DNA of 64,000 nucleotides from Heterobilharzia americana (GCA_944470555.2 OX104134.1:73278678-73342677), one strand, 5' to 3'; counted from the stretch's first letter, positions 34,775-45,358 are shown. Notes: a model not told the origin generated them from the sequence alone. A program made the numbers and translations.

Positions 34775-35225
34775 GGCCGGTAATAATAATAATAATACAT
34801 ATTTCATACAACAAAGGTTACATGAATACAAACCAGTTTACAGGTTTGAACATTTTGGTAATGAGAAATGACTATTATGTACAGTGTTAAGCCATAAATT
34901 AGATACCGTTATTTATGGCATATGAGAGGGGTGTTGAAGCAGGCTCAGTTCGAATTTAAGGATTATTCGGTTATCGTTTGAATCTTCCAATATTCTTGAA
35001 GGTGAGGCCGCATCATGCTCATGACCTTGAGGTGTGCACTTTCGTCATAATGTTTTGATGGCAATATTTCCCACTAGCAAATGCGATTTCTAGGGTTCCA
35101 TTGAATGCAGGACCGGTCAGGTAAACGTGAAAAGTTAGTAACAAAAGCGGGCAGCAGGTGAAATTCGAAACAGGAGCACAAAAATACGTATGAGTAGATC
35201 AACCATGATGTATCTGGGTGAGTAT
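34775..35225 (-). repeat. Dispersed repeat R3, copy 3
   Basis: Similar to copy 1 over its whole length, up to 'gatcaaccatgatgtatctgggtgagt'. It begins (plus strand) with an aataataat tract, corresponding to a 3' tail on the minus strand. Confidence 0.78.
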
Positions 35226-35234
35226 AACCCGTTT

Positions 35235-36260
35235 ATATAACTGAGAATTTACTCCGCCAATACACGTAGTACGGCACTCCGAAATGACCTGCGGCAACTT
35301 GACCTCTGGTTACTGGAAAATGGCTTGAGCTGCAGCCTGGAAAACTGCGTGGCAATGCACATCGGTACTCATGAAGTGACAGCTACCGAATTCCAATGAA
35401 AGTAGAATGACCATTCTATCACCGAAGCATCCACGAAAGGGGCTTGGGAGTCGACTTCTCAGGCACCCTGAACACCACAGCGAACACGACTGCTCTTTCT
35501 GTGTAGACGCCTTGGTACTGTAACCCCGAAGCGTTTCTCACAGTTTTCAGATCCCGCGTACTGCCGCATTTACAGGTCTTTAATGCAGCAGCACCCAGAA
35601 CGCTCAAGAAAGTCATTTTACACCTTGGAGATTCTTTTCTGAAATCTTGTAACTCAGTATGTGATTTAGGTATTCTCAGAACCTAACGTTTACGGAATAT
35701 GCCAAGTCACTTGCCTCTAAGTGAAGACGCTCAGTCGGCCGTTTGCTTAAACACGTACATACGACTGAGGCCAGACTGCTTTTATTCAAGGTAATGATCC
35801 GCCCAGTACTTGAATATGGCACAGTCATCTTCAGCAATATGTATGCTTCGGATAGGATACTAATTGAGAATGTTCAAAGAAAGTTTACCCGCTATGTACT
35901 GGGCCCTCACGAAGAACCTGATTATGAGGGAAGGTGTAAGAAACTAAAAATTGACCCACTTTGGATAAGACGCCTTAAGCCCAACCTTAACCTATTTTTC
36001 CGCCTTTTGCATGGCATTACCCACTCCTGTTGCGCTCCTACTTTTAAGCCTATGTCCTCATATAGCCTACGCAATCGTGAATGCACTGTACCTGTAGAAA
36101 AGCACCTCCTTGAACTCAGGTCATGATCCTTTATGTTACAGTACGGCAAGTTATGGAATAAGCTTCCACATTTTATTCGCTCTTGCATGTCTGCATTTCA
36201 GTTTCGACGTCTACTCAACGAATTCTTTCTCTTCACGGATATCTATAAATTTCTTGACAC
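35235..36260 (+). pseudogene. CR1/Jockey-type RT C-terminal fragment
   Basis: Encodes the part after the catalytic YADD block: 'DLRQLDLWLLENGLSCSLENC' (35280-35350), then 'KVMIRPVLEYGTVIFS' and 'IENVQRKFTRYVLG' (35743-36126), and after a stop 'YGKLWNKLPHFIRS' (36130-36190). These are the hallmarks of CR1/Jockey-like RT tails. A 5'-truncated dead copy with a stop at 36124 and further breaks. Confidence 0.8.
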
Positions 36261-37029
36261 TCATATTATACCCACAAATACGAAGCATAATGAAGCAATC
36301 AGCACATAACAATGGTCAAGCCATTGCGTCCACTGTGAACGTACTCAGACCTCTAAATGTAGAAATCGGTTTTATTAAAGTCCTGCAGTTCCTTTAACGC
36401 AGATGGCCTTACGATTGCATACAAGGGTATGAATATTGACTCATCTCCGTATAATGAACCTAAAGAATGCGGTTTATCTCTCAAAGCCACCACGGTACAC
36501 CCCCTCCCAAACAACGACTTAATAACCCGATAATGGAAGGACTATGTGGTTGACTTCACATATATACATGAAAATGTACACATAGTCCGAATAATTAAAA
36601 AAAGAATAGGGACCTCTCTCTTCTACAAATTTGATAGCGTAGTAATTTCTCTTTCCATATCTGCTCGTGCCTCTTCTCTCTTTCCCCATTTGCAGAAACA
36701 GCTGCAAGTCGACATTTGATGTCCAAATTCAGTCTGAACGTGATTACTTTATGAGGATAACACCTGCTCATTGACGCCAATAATTATTGGACTGCTCCCA
36801 CTCTTTCGCAAATTCTGGACCACCTTCAAGACGTATTCACCTACTCGTCATGATTTTTCTTGCGACGAACCGTCTGACAGTTCCCAACAGTATTAGTAGC
36901 AGAGACATTCTGAACAGAAGATTAAACCAGAGACGAAGTTACATATTGGCTCAGGAGGTCACTTGCCCGCAATGGCTCCACACTAGATATTTTTTAGTAC
37001 TCTGTACCAAGAGACCTTTTCATATGGAA
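36261..37029. other. Left flank of the BEL/Pao insertion, nothing recognised
   Basis: No supported gene; short chance frames only. Confidence 0.4.
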
Positions 37030-37034
37030 CTGAC
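37030..37034 (+). repeat. Target site duplication, left (BEL/Pao)
   Basis: CTGAC directly before the LTR; repeated at 43271-43275 directly after the other LTR. Confidence 0.88.
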
Positions 37035-37783
37035 TGTAGCGGCCAGAATCCAATAATCTTGGCCTGAACGCGGGAAATAGCTAGGCGGTGCCAACTGACG
37101 TGAATCTGACTAGTTCCTGCGTTCTACTGTATAGCTTCCTAACTTCCGCGAGTGACGCACAGTCAAAGGTTGGATCGAAATATCAAAACACGGTTTGTAG
37201 TAATTCAATAGTAGATTCGTAACAAAATCTGTGGTACTATCAAAGCAACAATAAGTTATGTCAAATTACAAAAATACCTCAACAGTGCCGTTGGGTAACT
37301 ATACAGTCCAAAACGTTCTCGGGTACAAATACGTACTACACGGTAAAAACTGGTTAAAAAATACAACTGTTAAATACCTGTCGGTCAATAGGAATATTCC
37401 CGGCAAAAGGGATCAAAACTCTGCCTACAGGAATCAAATCAACAAACAAACGTTCCCAGTAGACAGTCAAAAGACAAACAGTCAAATCACTGCACAACCG
37501 TAAGTTGAACCAAAACAAAATGTCGTGCGCAGTAAAACAACATCACCTTATCAACAGTCCAGCGTCACATAATAGGAAAGTGAAACACTCATAATAAGTC
37601 TCAAACATACAAAGGCAAATACCGAGTGTAAAGTCAAATAAGACAGTTAAACAAGCAAATAACATTACACCGGCGAGGGTCAAAGGTACACCATCCACAA
37701 CGAGGGTAAAAATGTTAAAATAAATGTCAATACAATCAAATAAGGGTGATCGGGAGGGATTTTCAGATCATTTTTCCTTTACA
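37035..37783 (-). repeat. BEL/Pao 3' LTR
   Basis: 749 bp, matching 42522-43270 base for base except about three positions. Being downstream of pol on the minus strand, it is the 3' LTR. It contains an 81-codon plus-strand open frame, antisense to the element, that is also present in the other LTR. Confidence 0.93.
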
Positions 37784-37865
37784 CCGGCCACCAAAATCCC
37801 TCCAGACACGCAAAACACCTCTGTGTATTCAGCCGTGGCTCTATCTACCTAGCTGTCTGCATACT

Positions 37866-40800
37866 CTATCTTTCTTCTACTCCCTCAAGAAGACAAAGCT
37901 TTCTTATATCTCTTCTCACGGTACCTTCCTTCATACGCACCATCACAGTTCTTACTAAATCGTCTTCGTCCTTCTCGCATGTTTCGATCACTCCCAAAGG
38001 CCAGGAACCACGTGGTGTTTTTTCAGAGGCCACAATCACCACATCTCCCTCCTTGAAATTTCTTTTCCTTCCCAACCACTTCTGACGAGTTTGCAAGCAT
38101 GGTAGATATTCTTTCATCCATCGGCGCCAAAATACGTCAGCTAAGTAATTAACTTGTTTCCATCCTTTCTGCACGCGACAGACCGGTAAGGGGGCCATCA
38201 TCTGCTGACCCAGTGCAGCTTTCAATCGTCGGCACTCTATGCACTTTCTTATCACCCGTTTGACCGCACTGATCCCCTTAATTATCCAATAGTTTCTTCG
38301 TAGAGTGGCCAGGACTTGCGAAGTACCAGTATGTCCTTCTATAATATGATAATGCCTTATGATCAGCTCAGTCACGAAGTGATGTCTGGGGAGGATAACC
38401 GGATGCTTAAAAGTAAGTGGATAGTCGGAATAGTTCAACCTCCCACCGACGCAGACCAATCCATCCACAAGTATAGGTGACAACCTTTGCAATTCACCTT
38501 CTTCAGTCTCACAACTACCCTTTTCTCGGAGTTCCTTTATTAATTCTCCATATACCTCCTGTTGTACCATACATAATACTTTATGTCTAGCAGCTTCCAG
38601 TTCATCGGCTGTTAGATAGCCAACATTCAGTGACACACCTTGGCGACGCGAATACATAACGGATATGTAGACCACATATCTCTTAAGCCATGCCACAGCT
38701 TTAATCAGCCTCACCCAGTCCGAATGATACGCCAAAATCGGATCAGCAGTGAGCTCAGTAACGTTTGTGTTTGTTCGGACCGACCTCTTCAATTCGACAT
38801 TTTTCGGTGGTTCCTTCCAGCAGAGGTCTGTGGTACTTGAAAACTGTCGGGTTCCCAGAAAAGAGGGGCCCTGAATCCAAGACGCTAATTCACACGCTTT
38901 TCGTATGCCTCTTGATGTCCAATCTGCGGGATTCTCTTCAGATTTAACGTACCCCCACTGATTTGGGGATGAATACTGGTGAATAATGGCTAGACGGTTG
39001 GCCACAAACGTACTATACCGACTCTCTGTATTTCTAATATAGTACAAAACAATCATAGAATCTGTCCAAAAATAAGTCTTGTCAAAGCTATTTGGGAGGT
39101 TCTTCCTCAAAATTTCACTCATTCGTGCACTCAATACTGCCGCAGCTAACTCTAATCTCGGCACTGTCACCGTTTTCAGAGGGGCAACCCGGGATTTGCT
39201 ATAAAGCAGTATGCTGTAGGGTGGCGTGTTTTTTGGAACGTTCCACGAATAAGCCACCGCTCCATAACCAGATTCAGAGGCATCGCAAAATAAGTGCAAC
39301 TCAATCTTACTCATCTCACTCTTATCCTCCTTCTTGATACTTCTGGGTACGGAGATTTGCCCAAGATTCTTCATGAACCTCATCCAATCCATCCATAGGG
39401 ATAGGTCATTGGAACTCAGGGGTGTATCCCAACCAGCATGAGATTTGCAAAGATTCTGCAATAGCTGCTTGGCCGGAAGACAAACTGGGGCGATGAGGCC
39501 TAGTGGGTCAAAAAGAGCTGAGACGGTGGATAGTAGTCCTCTCTTCGTGAAGGGTTTTTCGACGGGTTCAAATCGGAACTTAAAAACATCATGCATGGTG
39601 TCCCATTCCAAACCTAGGGCCCTGTGGATTGAGCCTTGACTAACACGTAAGTCGACTGAGTTCTCTGTGTGGCTCAGACCAGGAAGAACTACTCTCACTG
39701 CCTCTGAATTAGTCACCCACTTCTTCAATTTAAAGCCACCACGTAACAACAACTCAGTGGACTGTTTTACGAACGTTTTTGCCTCACCTGGGCTTGCAAA
39801 GGACACTAGGCAATCATCAACATAAAAGTTATGCTTCACTGCTTCCACCACATAGCTATCATAATCGTTGGCATACGTCTCGGCAGTCTTGGCCATTGCA
39901 AAATACGCACAAAACGGTGAGGACACTGCACCGAATGGGTGTGACGTCATTTGATATTCAATAGGTTCCTTCGAGAAATCACCCTGAGGCCACCATAGGA
40001 ACCGCAGAGCACCTCGGTCAAACTCTGGGACTTTCACCTGCATAAACATTTCTTCCACATCGGACGTCAGGGCAATCAGTTCTTTGCGAAAACGCAATAA
40101 TATTCCAACCAAGTTCGCTGTCGTGTCTGGTCCCTGATACAGGAAGTCATTTAAAGAAGTTCCGGACAGTTTGGCAGCGCAGTCCAGCACAACTCTTACC
40201 TTCCCCGGTTTCTTGGGGTTAAATACGGCATGATGCGGCAAATACCATCGTGGGCGGTAGCTAGGATTAAGCTGGGGCTCAGGAGCTACTGCTGCATATC
40301 CCTTTCTGATGGTCTCTTCCATGGCGCTAGTGTAGCTTTCGCGAAGGCTTTCAGAGGATATTAGTCTGGGTTTCAAACTCTCCAAACGTCGCCTGGCTAC
40401 TTCGCATCCACCGTATACTCTCTTGGACTCCATTTTCCAGGGCAAGGGGACAACGAAATGTCCATTATCCCAATAAGTACCTCGCTGCACTATGTTTACA
40501 GCGGCTAGGTCATCGAGAGATAACGACTTATCTCCCGAGTACAAATCGCTGAACTCATAATCGTAAATTTTCTTCCATTGATCGACTAATAGATCTGACC
40601 GAGACATACAATTCACAACCCTCTCCCTGTGCTCACGAAAGCTTGTCGGACCGAACACGACCCAGCCCAACAATGATCTCACAGCATATGGGCTCTTTCT
40701 GCCCCCTAACTTCTGATCTAGAACCCAGTGAGCCTCAGGTACATCGCAACCGATGAGCAGCAATACCTCCCCGTCTTCCACCTCTGTCCAGGGTACGTCA

Positions 40801-41018
40801 GTCAGATGCGGCCACCTTTTAATACTTTCTCGCATCGACCCTTTAGGTCTCCGTACTGGGAGATCTCTTGCCACAACTGCTCGATCTATAAGTATGCATT
40901 CGTTTCCGTCTAGTGAATAAACTTCGAAAGGCTTGCTGACTGAGTCCGCCAATCTACTTCCACTAACAGTTTTGATGATAGTCTTTGTGCCGTCAGTCGA
41001 CAATCCTAGAAGTTGCAA
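37866..41018 (-). CDS. pol: BEL/Pao Pol polyprotein (RT, RNase H, incomplete integrase)
   Basis: 1,050-residue open frame. Landmarks: 'LLIGCDVPEAHW' (about 87-98, a BEL/Pao signature), the RT fingers and palm with 'VRVVLDCAAKLSG' (274-286), 'LTSDVEEMFMQVKV' (317-330, first Asp) and YVDD (399-402). RNase H follows with 'LFCDASESGYGAVAY' (577-591) and 'FWTDSMI'. The integrase N-terminal zinc region has 'HYHIIEGHTG' and 'CIEC' (about 889-929). At residue 952 the sequence goes from 'PVCRVQKG' straight to 'WKQVNYLADVFWRRW', the C-terminal integrase part. The D,D-E core of some 200-250 residues, usual for the family, is absent without a frame break. The frame begins without ATG, one base out of register with the protease frame. 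Confidence 0.92.
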   Translation of the reverse strand: MQLLGLSTDGTKTIIKTVSGSRLADSVSKPFEVYSLDGNECILIDRAVVARDLPVRRPKGSMRESIKRWPHLTDVPWTEVEDGEVLLLIGCDVPEAHWVLDQKLGGRKSPYAVRSLLGWVVFGPTSFREHRERVVNCMSRSDLLVDQWKKIYDYEFSDLYSGDKSLSLDDLAAVNIVQRGTYWDNGHFVVPLPWKMESKRVYGGCEVARRRLESLKPRLISSESLRESYTSAMEETIRKGYAAVAPEPQLNPSYRPRWYLPHHAVFNPKKPGKVRVVLDCAAKLSGTSLNDFLYQGPDTTANLVGILLRFRKELIALTSDVEEMFMQVKVPEFDRGALRFLWWPQGDFSKEPIEYQMTSHPFGAVSSPFCAYFAMAKTAETYANDYDSYVVEAVKHNFYVDDCLVSFASPGEAKTFVKQSTELLLRGGFKLKKWVTNSEAVRVVLPGLSHTENSVDLRVSQGSIHRALGLEWDTMHDVFKFRFEPVEKPFTKRGLLSTVSALFDPLGLIAPVCLPAKQLLQNLCKSHAGWDTPLSSNDLSLWMDWMRFMKNLGQISVPRSIKKEDKSEMSKIELHLFCDASESGYGAVAYSWNVPKNTPPYSILLYSKSRVAPLKTVTVPRLELAAAVLSARMSEILRKNLPNSFDKTYFWTDSMIVLYYIRNTESRYSTFVANRLAIIHQYSSPNQWGYVKSEENPADWTSRGIRKACELASWIQGPSFLGTRQFSSTTDLCWKEPPKNVELKRSVRTNTNVTELTADPILAYHSDWVRLIKAVAWLKRYVVYISVMYSRRQGVSLNVGYLTADELEAARHKVLCMVQQEVYGELIKELREKGSCETEEGELQRLSPILVDGLVCVGGRLNYSDYPLTFKHPVILPRHHFVTELIIRHYHIIEGHTGTSQVLATLRRNYWIIKGISAVKRVIRKCIECRRLKAALGQQMMAPLPVCRVQKGWKQVNYLADVFWRRWMKEYLPCLQTRQKWLGRKRNFKEGDVVIVASEKTPRGSWPLGVIETCEKDEDDLVRTVMVRMKEGTVRRDIRKLCLLEGVEER

Positions 41019-41818
41019 AACATTTTCGTGATCAAAGTTGTATCAGAGCCATTGTCCAAGATAGCATAACCGTAAACCTCTTTATTACCGTGCTTTACAC
41101 GTACCGGGAGTAGGCCCAAACACACGCTTTCTCTGAGAGACTCGGTGCATCCACAACTACCTTTCTCCGGTTGTTCGCCTACGGCGTGGTGGGTCTTCTT
41201 GTGTAACAGAGGGTGATGGTATGCTTTACAACCTTCTACACTGCACACCCTGTGAATTTTACATTCTACGGACCTGTGGCCCCTTTTAAGACATGAAAAA
41301 CAACAACCTGTTTCTTTAGCCTTCGACCATCTCTCATCCACCGGTAACGACAGAAATGTGGTACATTTTGTGACTACATGGTTCCCTCCACAAAATATAC
41401 ATGAAGGTTTCAGGACTCCCCCAACGGGTACTAGCTGCTGCGTGGAACATGCTATTTTACTATCTGGTCGTCGACTGCTTGTTGCCAGCTGTCCAAACCT
41501 ACTTAGCAAAATGCTCGCACGTGCTGACACAAACTGCGTTAACTCTGCGAAGGTAGGTTCTCGTTCGGTTTCAGTTAGCTTTTCGACAGTCTCCGCCCAT
41601 TTCATCTGTAACACACGGGGCAATTTCTTTACTATACCTTCTAAAGTTCTCAAGGAGTTAAGGTCCGCAGTATAGTCCATTTGCTCTAGGGCTATAGCGC
41701 AGTTTTCCATTTTTATAGCTAACCTCGACATTGCCTCAGCATCGTTTTGTTCTATGTTCGAGCATTCCATCAGATCCTGTAGTAAGGCCCGGCTGACTTC
41801 ATGAGTCCTTCCAAACAA
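41006..41818 (-). CDS. gag: BEL/Pao Gag C-terminus, zinc knuckles and protease start
   Basis: 270-residue frame that continues Gag after a one-base shift. It has cysteine-histidine motifs 'CIFCGGNHVVTKC' (about 138-150) and 'CCFSCLKRGHRSVEC' (about 171-185), for nucleic acid binding, then a Cys/His-rich 'CSVEGCKAYHHPLLH'. The retroviral-type aspartic protease begins with 'AILDNGSDTTLI' near the C-terminus (DNGS as active-site motif, as in other BEL elements). The frame stops at 41006, and the rest of the protease is read in the Pol frame. The overlap sits at a TTTT run, so it may be a -1 frameshift site or a one-base error. Confidence 0.88.
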   Translation of the reverse strand: MFGRTHEVSRALLQDLMECSNIEQNDAEAMSRLAIKMENCAIALEQMDYTADLNSLRTLEGIVKKLPRVLQMKWAETVEKLTETEREPTFAELTQFVSARASILLSRFGQLATSSRRPDSKIACSTQQLVPVGGVLKPSCIFCGGNHVVTKCTTFLSLPVDERWSKAKETGCCFSCLKRGHRSVECKIHRVCSVEGCKAYHHPLLHKKTHHAVGEQPEKGSCGCTESLRESVCLGLLPVRVKHGNKEVYGYAILDNGSDTTLITKMFCNF

Positions 41819-42444
41819 ACGTTGAGTATATCCCGAGCCCTACGATAACCAGCAGATGGTGGTAACATAATGCATTCCTCTATAGCCTCCCTGGCCTTAC
41901 CTTTACAGTAATGTAACAAGTATAACAGCCTCTGTCCATCATCATCAACCTTAGAGACAACGTAGAGCTCAAACTGCCTCATAAACTTCCAATATTTGGC
42001 TGGATGTCCGTCAAAGCTGCTTAATTCTACTTTCGGCAACTCATGGCCAACACTGACACAAGGCAACGTAGCGGCAACCCCTTTGTTTTCTGCGCTGCTC
42101 GCCTGGCTAGTCGTTTCACGATCAGAACTGCTATGAGGGTCAATGCCAAGACAAACTGATTTGTGACACTTTATATCATCATCCAAGGAAAAGGTATCAC
42201 CTAAACCCCCATTCACATCTAAGTTGAGTTCTTTATGCAGACGCAACCTTTCCTGTCTTTGTTTAGCCTTGAATTCACGAAGTTCCAACTCTTGCCTTTC
42301 ATCCAACTGTCGTACCTTCAACTGAGCAGAGGTCCTACAAGGACTAGTCTTACTATAGTCAATAACTGTACCATTATCAGAGCCACGGCATGAAATAACA
42401 TCAAGAGGGACTTGCTTGGTATCTGAGGTTGGATCCATGGACAT
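41770..42444 (-). CDS. gag: BEL/Pao Gag N-terminus
   Basis: The open frame extends to 42540 inside the LTR, but the first ATG is at 42444, 78 bp downstream of the LTR, and is taken as the start. The protein has a Lys/Arg/Glu-rich helix ('RQLDERQELELREFKAKQRQ') and then the Gag core 'HPAKYWKFMRQFELYVVSKV...LLYLLHYCKGKAREAI', the conserved capsid-type segment of BEL/Pao Gag. The frame is lost near 41800, where the next segment continues in another register. Confidence 0.88.
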   Translation of the reverse strand: MSMDPTSDTKQVPLDVISCRGSDNGTVIDYSKTSPCRTSAQLKVRQLDERQELELREFKAKQRQERLRLHKELNLDVNGGLGDTFSLDDDIKCHKSVCLGIDPHSSSDRETTSQASSAENKGVAATLPCVSVGHELPKVELSSFDGHPAKYWKFMRQFELYVVSKVDDDGQRLLYLLHYCKGKAREAIEECIMLPPSAGYRRARDILNVCLEGLMKSAGPYYRI

Positions 42445-42521
42445 GTCACCTTCCCCGTCCGGAATTGACTCAAGGAACACCTTGCGATTGCCAGGTACAG
42501 CAGTGACGGGTTGTTGAGTAC

Positions 42522-43270
42522 TGTAGCGGCCAGAATCCAATAATCTTGGCCTGAACGCGGGAAATAGCTAGGCGGTGCCAACTGACGTGAATCTGACTAG
42601 TTCCTGCGTTCTACTGTATAGCTTCCTAACTTCCGCGAGTGACGCACAGTCAAAGGTTGGATCGAAATATCAAAACACGGTTTGTAGTAATTCAATAGTA
42701 GATTCGTAACAAAATCTGTGGTACTATCAAAGCAACAATAAGTTATGTCAAATTACAAAAATACCTCAACAGTGCCGTTGGGTAACTATACAGTCCAAAA
42801 CGTTCTCGGGTACAAATACGTACTACACGGTAAAAACTGGTTAAAAAATACAACTGTTAAATACCTGTCGGTCAATAGGAATATTCCCGGCAAAAGGGAT
42901 CAAAACTCTGCCTACAGGAATCAAATCAACAAACAAACGTTTCCAGTAGACAGTCAAAAGACAAACAGTCAAATCACTGCACAACCGTAAGTTGAACCAA
43001 AACAAAATGTCGTGCGCAGTAAAACAACATCACCTTATCAACAGTCCAGCGTCACATAATAGGAAAGTGAAACACTCATAATAAGTCTCAAACATACAAA
43101 GGCAAATACCGAGTGTAAAGTCAAATAAGACAGTTAAACAAGCAAATAACATTACACCGGCGAGGGTCAAAGGTACACCATCCATAACGAGGGTAAAAAT
43201 GTTAAAATAAATGTCAATACAATCAAATAAGGGTGATCGGGAGGGATTTTCAGATCATTTTTCCTCTACA
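42522..43270 (-). repeat. BEL/Pao 5' LTR
   Basis: 749 bp, TGT...ACA. It lies upstream of gag on the minus strand and should contain the promoter, though no clear TATA box could be assigned. Its outer end is followed at once by CTGAC. Confidence 0.93.
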
Positions 43271-43275
43271 CTGAC
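43271..43275 (+). repeat. Target site duplication, right (BEL/Pao)
   Basis: CTGAC, equal to 37030-37034. Confidence 0.88.
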
Positions 43276-43985
43276 TACGCATCAAATACACTTCTCGAAT
43301 GATGCCGCCTATGTTAATACAAAGGATGCTCAAAATCTATGGACTGTTGACTGTTTCAACATCTATTTTCATCCAATACAACAAGTATTCCCAACAGAAT
43401 TAGTCTATATTACCTTTAAGAGTAACATCGTGTCCTGGATATGCATTGATATAGCCATACACGTTGGTTATATAACTGTGGATAATTTATCGATACTCCA
43501 GGTTGTATTAATGGGTCCTTTGTGTTTAGCAAAGCTAAAACTGAAGACCATTCTAAGTAATAAACTACTATATTACTAATCAGCAAACTATGCGAATGGA
43601 CTAACAACGTCGGTTGGTTTCACGCAAACTTTGAACACTGCGCGCTTTTGATATTGATGATGGAACCTATCTATGTGATGGGAGATGGCAATCCATATCC
43701 GTCTTATGAATTTCAGTAAACTTCAATAAGACTATGCACACTAATGACTTGATATATAAATTACTTGATACTACATACTTTCAAAAGTTATGAATTTGAC
43801 GGTTCTTGTTAACTGGCATCCCTCATGTTAAGCCTGTTAAATGAAGGCGACATTTACTAATATCTAAACTTTAACACTCTATGTACGCTGTAAAGTAATA
43901 GTTCCTCGTTCATTTCATAACTAGCAGGACGTTCGGCAGTTTTTGAGTTTAATGACATTCCGTCAGTACCACTCAGGGCTCGTCT
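43276..43985. other. Right flank of the BEL/Pao insertion
   Basis: AT-rich, no supported gene. Confidence 0.4.
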
Positions 43986-44410
43986 TGTAGATATTTTAAG
44001 ATGTATCAACGTGATGGAGCCTGTAAACTGGCTTCTCTCACGTTAAAATCTTTTTTAACGCAAGAATAAAACATTTATTAAACTCAATCATGATAACAAG
44101 TGTCTAAATGTTATGAAAATAGCAGGAAAATATTACTTTACAGTACATACACATCTTTCTGAGTTTAGGTCATTTCTGCCCACAATTCTTTCTTCACATC
44201 AAACGGCGCAGTATTTGGTGTTTGCGTTGTGAGTAGTCGACATGATTGACCTATCTACAAGACCAAGTGTTTCGCAGATAAAAGTCTATTTTAACAGCAA
44301 TTCTTACTTCGTAGGTTTATTGACCATTATTCACTTACTTCAAGCCTGTAAACTGGCTTCTCTCATGTGTAAGACTTTTTTAACGCGGGAATAAAACATT
44401 TATTTATTTA
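43986..44410 (+). repeat. Two non-LTR 3' ends in series
   Basis: 'gcctgtaaactggcttctctca' followed by a 'tttttaacgc' and 'gaataaaacattta' segment occurs at about 44029-44085 and again at about 44344-44410. The second ends in an attt repeat. Each carries AATAAA, so they look like polyadenylated 3' ends of a non-LTR family. Confidence 0.65.
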
Positions 44411-44797
44411 TTTAACCGAGTCTCCCTGAGAAAATATATAGATCTTCAGCAGAATCGAATGTGGGGCCGCAATGGAAAGCATGCTCTAAACTACTGAAAC
44501 GCCCAAATCTATTTACCCTGTGCTGTCCCTGGGTGAGGGGTCACCTTATTATGGCCCACGAGATCCTCCATCTTTTCTGCACCCTTAGTCTACAAAAAGT
44601 ATCCTGCCCCCTCTGTGGTCCACGCCTTTCTCACAGCGGACTGTTTCAAAAGGGAAGTGACCTTTTACATTCATCTAGATTCTTGGCATTTTTTGTTTAC
44701 ACATCTAAGGCTGTTTTATTTTTGCTCCGATCAGAATGTTATTCAGGTAAAGTGAAACAGAAACTTCCACTGGGCGAACCTCTGTAGTTTCTGCTTC

Positions 44798-45358
44798 ATG
44801 GTGAGCCAAAGGCGTCTCAAACACGCTTGTGGTAGAGCGGGGTGCCACTTCACGGTGGCCTCTGGTATGCAGTGTAGCGAGCGTAAGACTTGTTTCCACG
44901 ATAATTGTACAAGCCTCACACCCTCAGCATACAAGAGGTACAGCAACGCAGGAAGTGTCTGGCTTTGCACGTTGTGCTGCTCGAATATTCGCACCCTGGT
45001 AGAAGGGGCAAAAACACTTCTAAATACGATAACTAAGAGACTGTTGTCGAAAGTCGAAGCTGATAACTGTGGCAGTGATAACAACACAGCATCCATTGAC
45101 ACAGATCGCTACGAAAATTTTAAGAACGTCCCACAACAAGCTGTAAGTCAAGCGCGTAGACCACCTACTAGGTTTGCTGACAGCGACTTTGAAAAAACTA
45201 CACCAAGCAGGGTGAAGCGAGTATCTTCTGGATCTCGCATCCCCAGGGATGACAGACCCAGTCTGAAAACTGCTGACCGCAAAACTAGGTCCACTTCAGA
45301 TGAAAGAAACAGCAGTGAAGCACTCTCAGTTCCAACGACAGAACCACGCAGGCCGTAG
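44798..45358 (+). CDS. CR1-like ORF1 with PHD-like zinc finger
   Basis: 186 residues from a real ATG. The N-terminus has a Cys/His array (CGRAGC, then CSERKTCFHDNC, then WLCTLCC) with the spacing of a PHD-like finger, followed by a polar Ser/Thr/Arg-rich linker. In non-LTR elements such ORF1 proteins bind element RNA or chromatin; for this copy that is an inference. The frame ends at 45358, and more ORF1 sequence follows in another frame after 45598. Confidence 0.65.
   Translation: MVSQRRLKHACGRAGCHFTVASGMQCSERKTCFHDNCTSLTPSAYKRYSNAGSVWLCTLCCSNIRTLVEGAKTLLNTITKRLLSKVEADNCGSDNNTASIDTDRYENFKNVPQQAVSQARRPPTRFADSDFEKTTPSRVKRVSSGSRIPRDDRPSLKTADRKTRSTSDERNSSEALSVPTTEPRRP

Larger units (their letters stand above)
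37035..43270 (-). mobile_element. Young BEL/Pao LTR retrotransposon
   Basis: A 6,236-bp element with two 749-bp LTRs that begin TGT and end ACA, flanked by a 5-bp target duplication (CTGAC). Only about three differences were seen between the LTRs (near 37461, 37696 and 37779), implying a recent insertion. On the minus strand: 5' LTR, gag, zinc knuckles and protease, pol, 3' LTR. The frame changes by one base at about 41790-41810 and about 41010. Pol carries RT, RNase H and the two ends of integrase but lacks the integrase catalytic core, so the copy probably cannot integrate by itself. A primer binding site could not be assigned. Confidence 0.93.
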
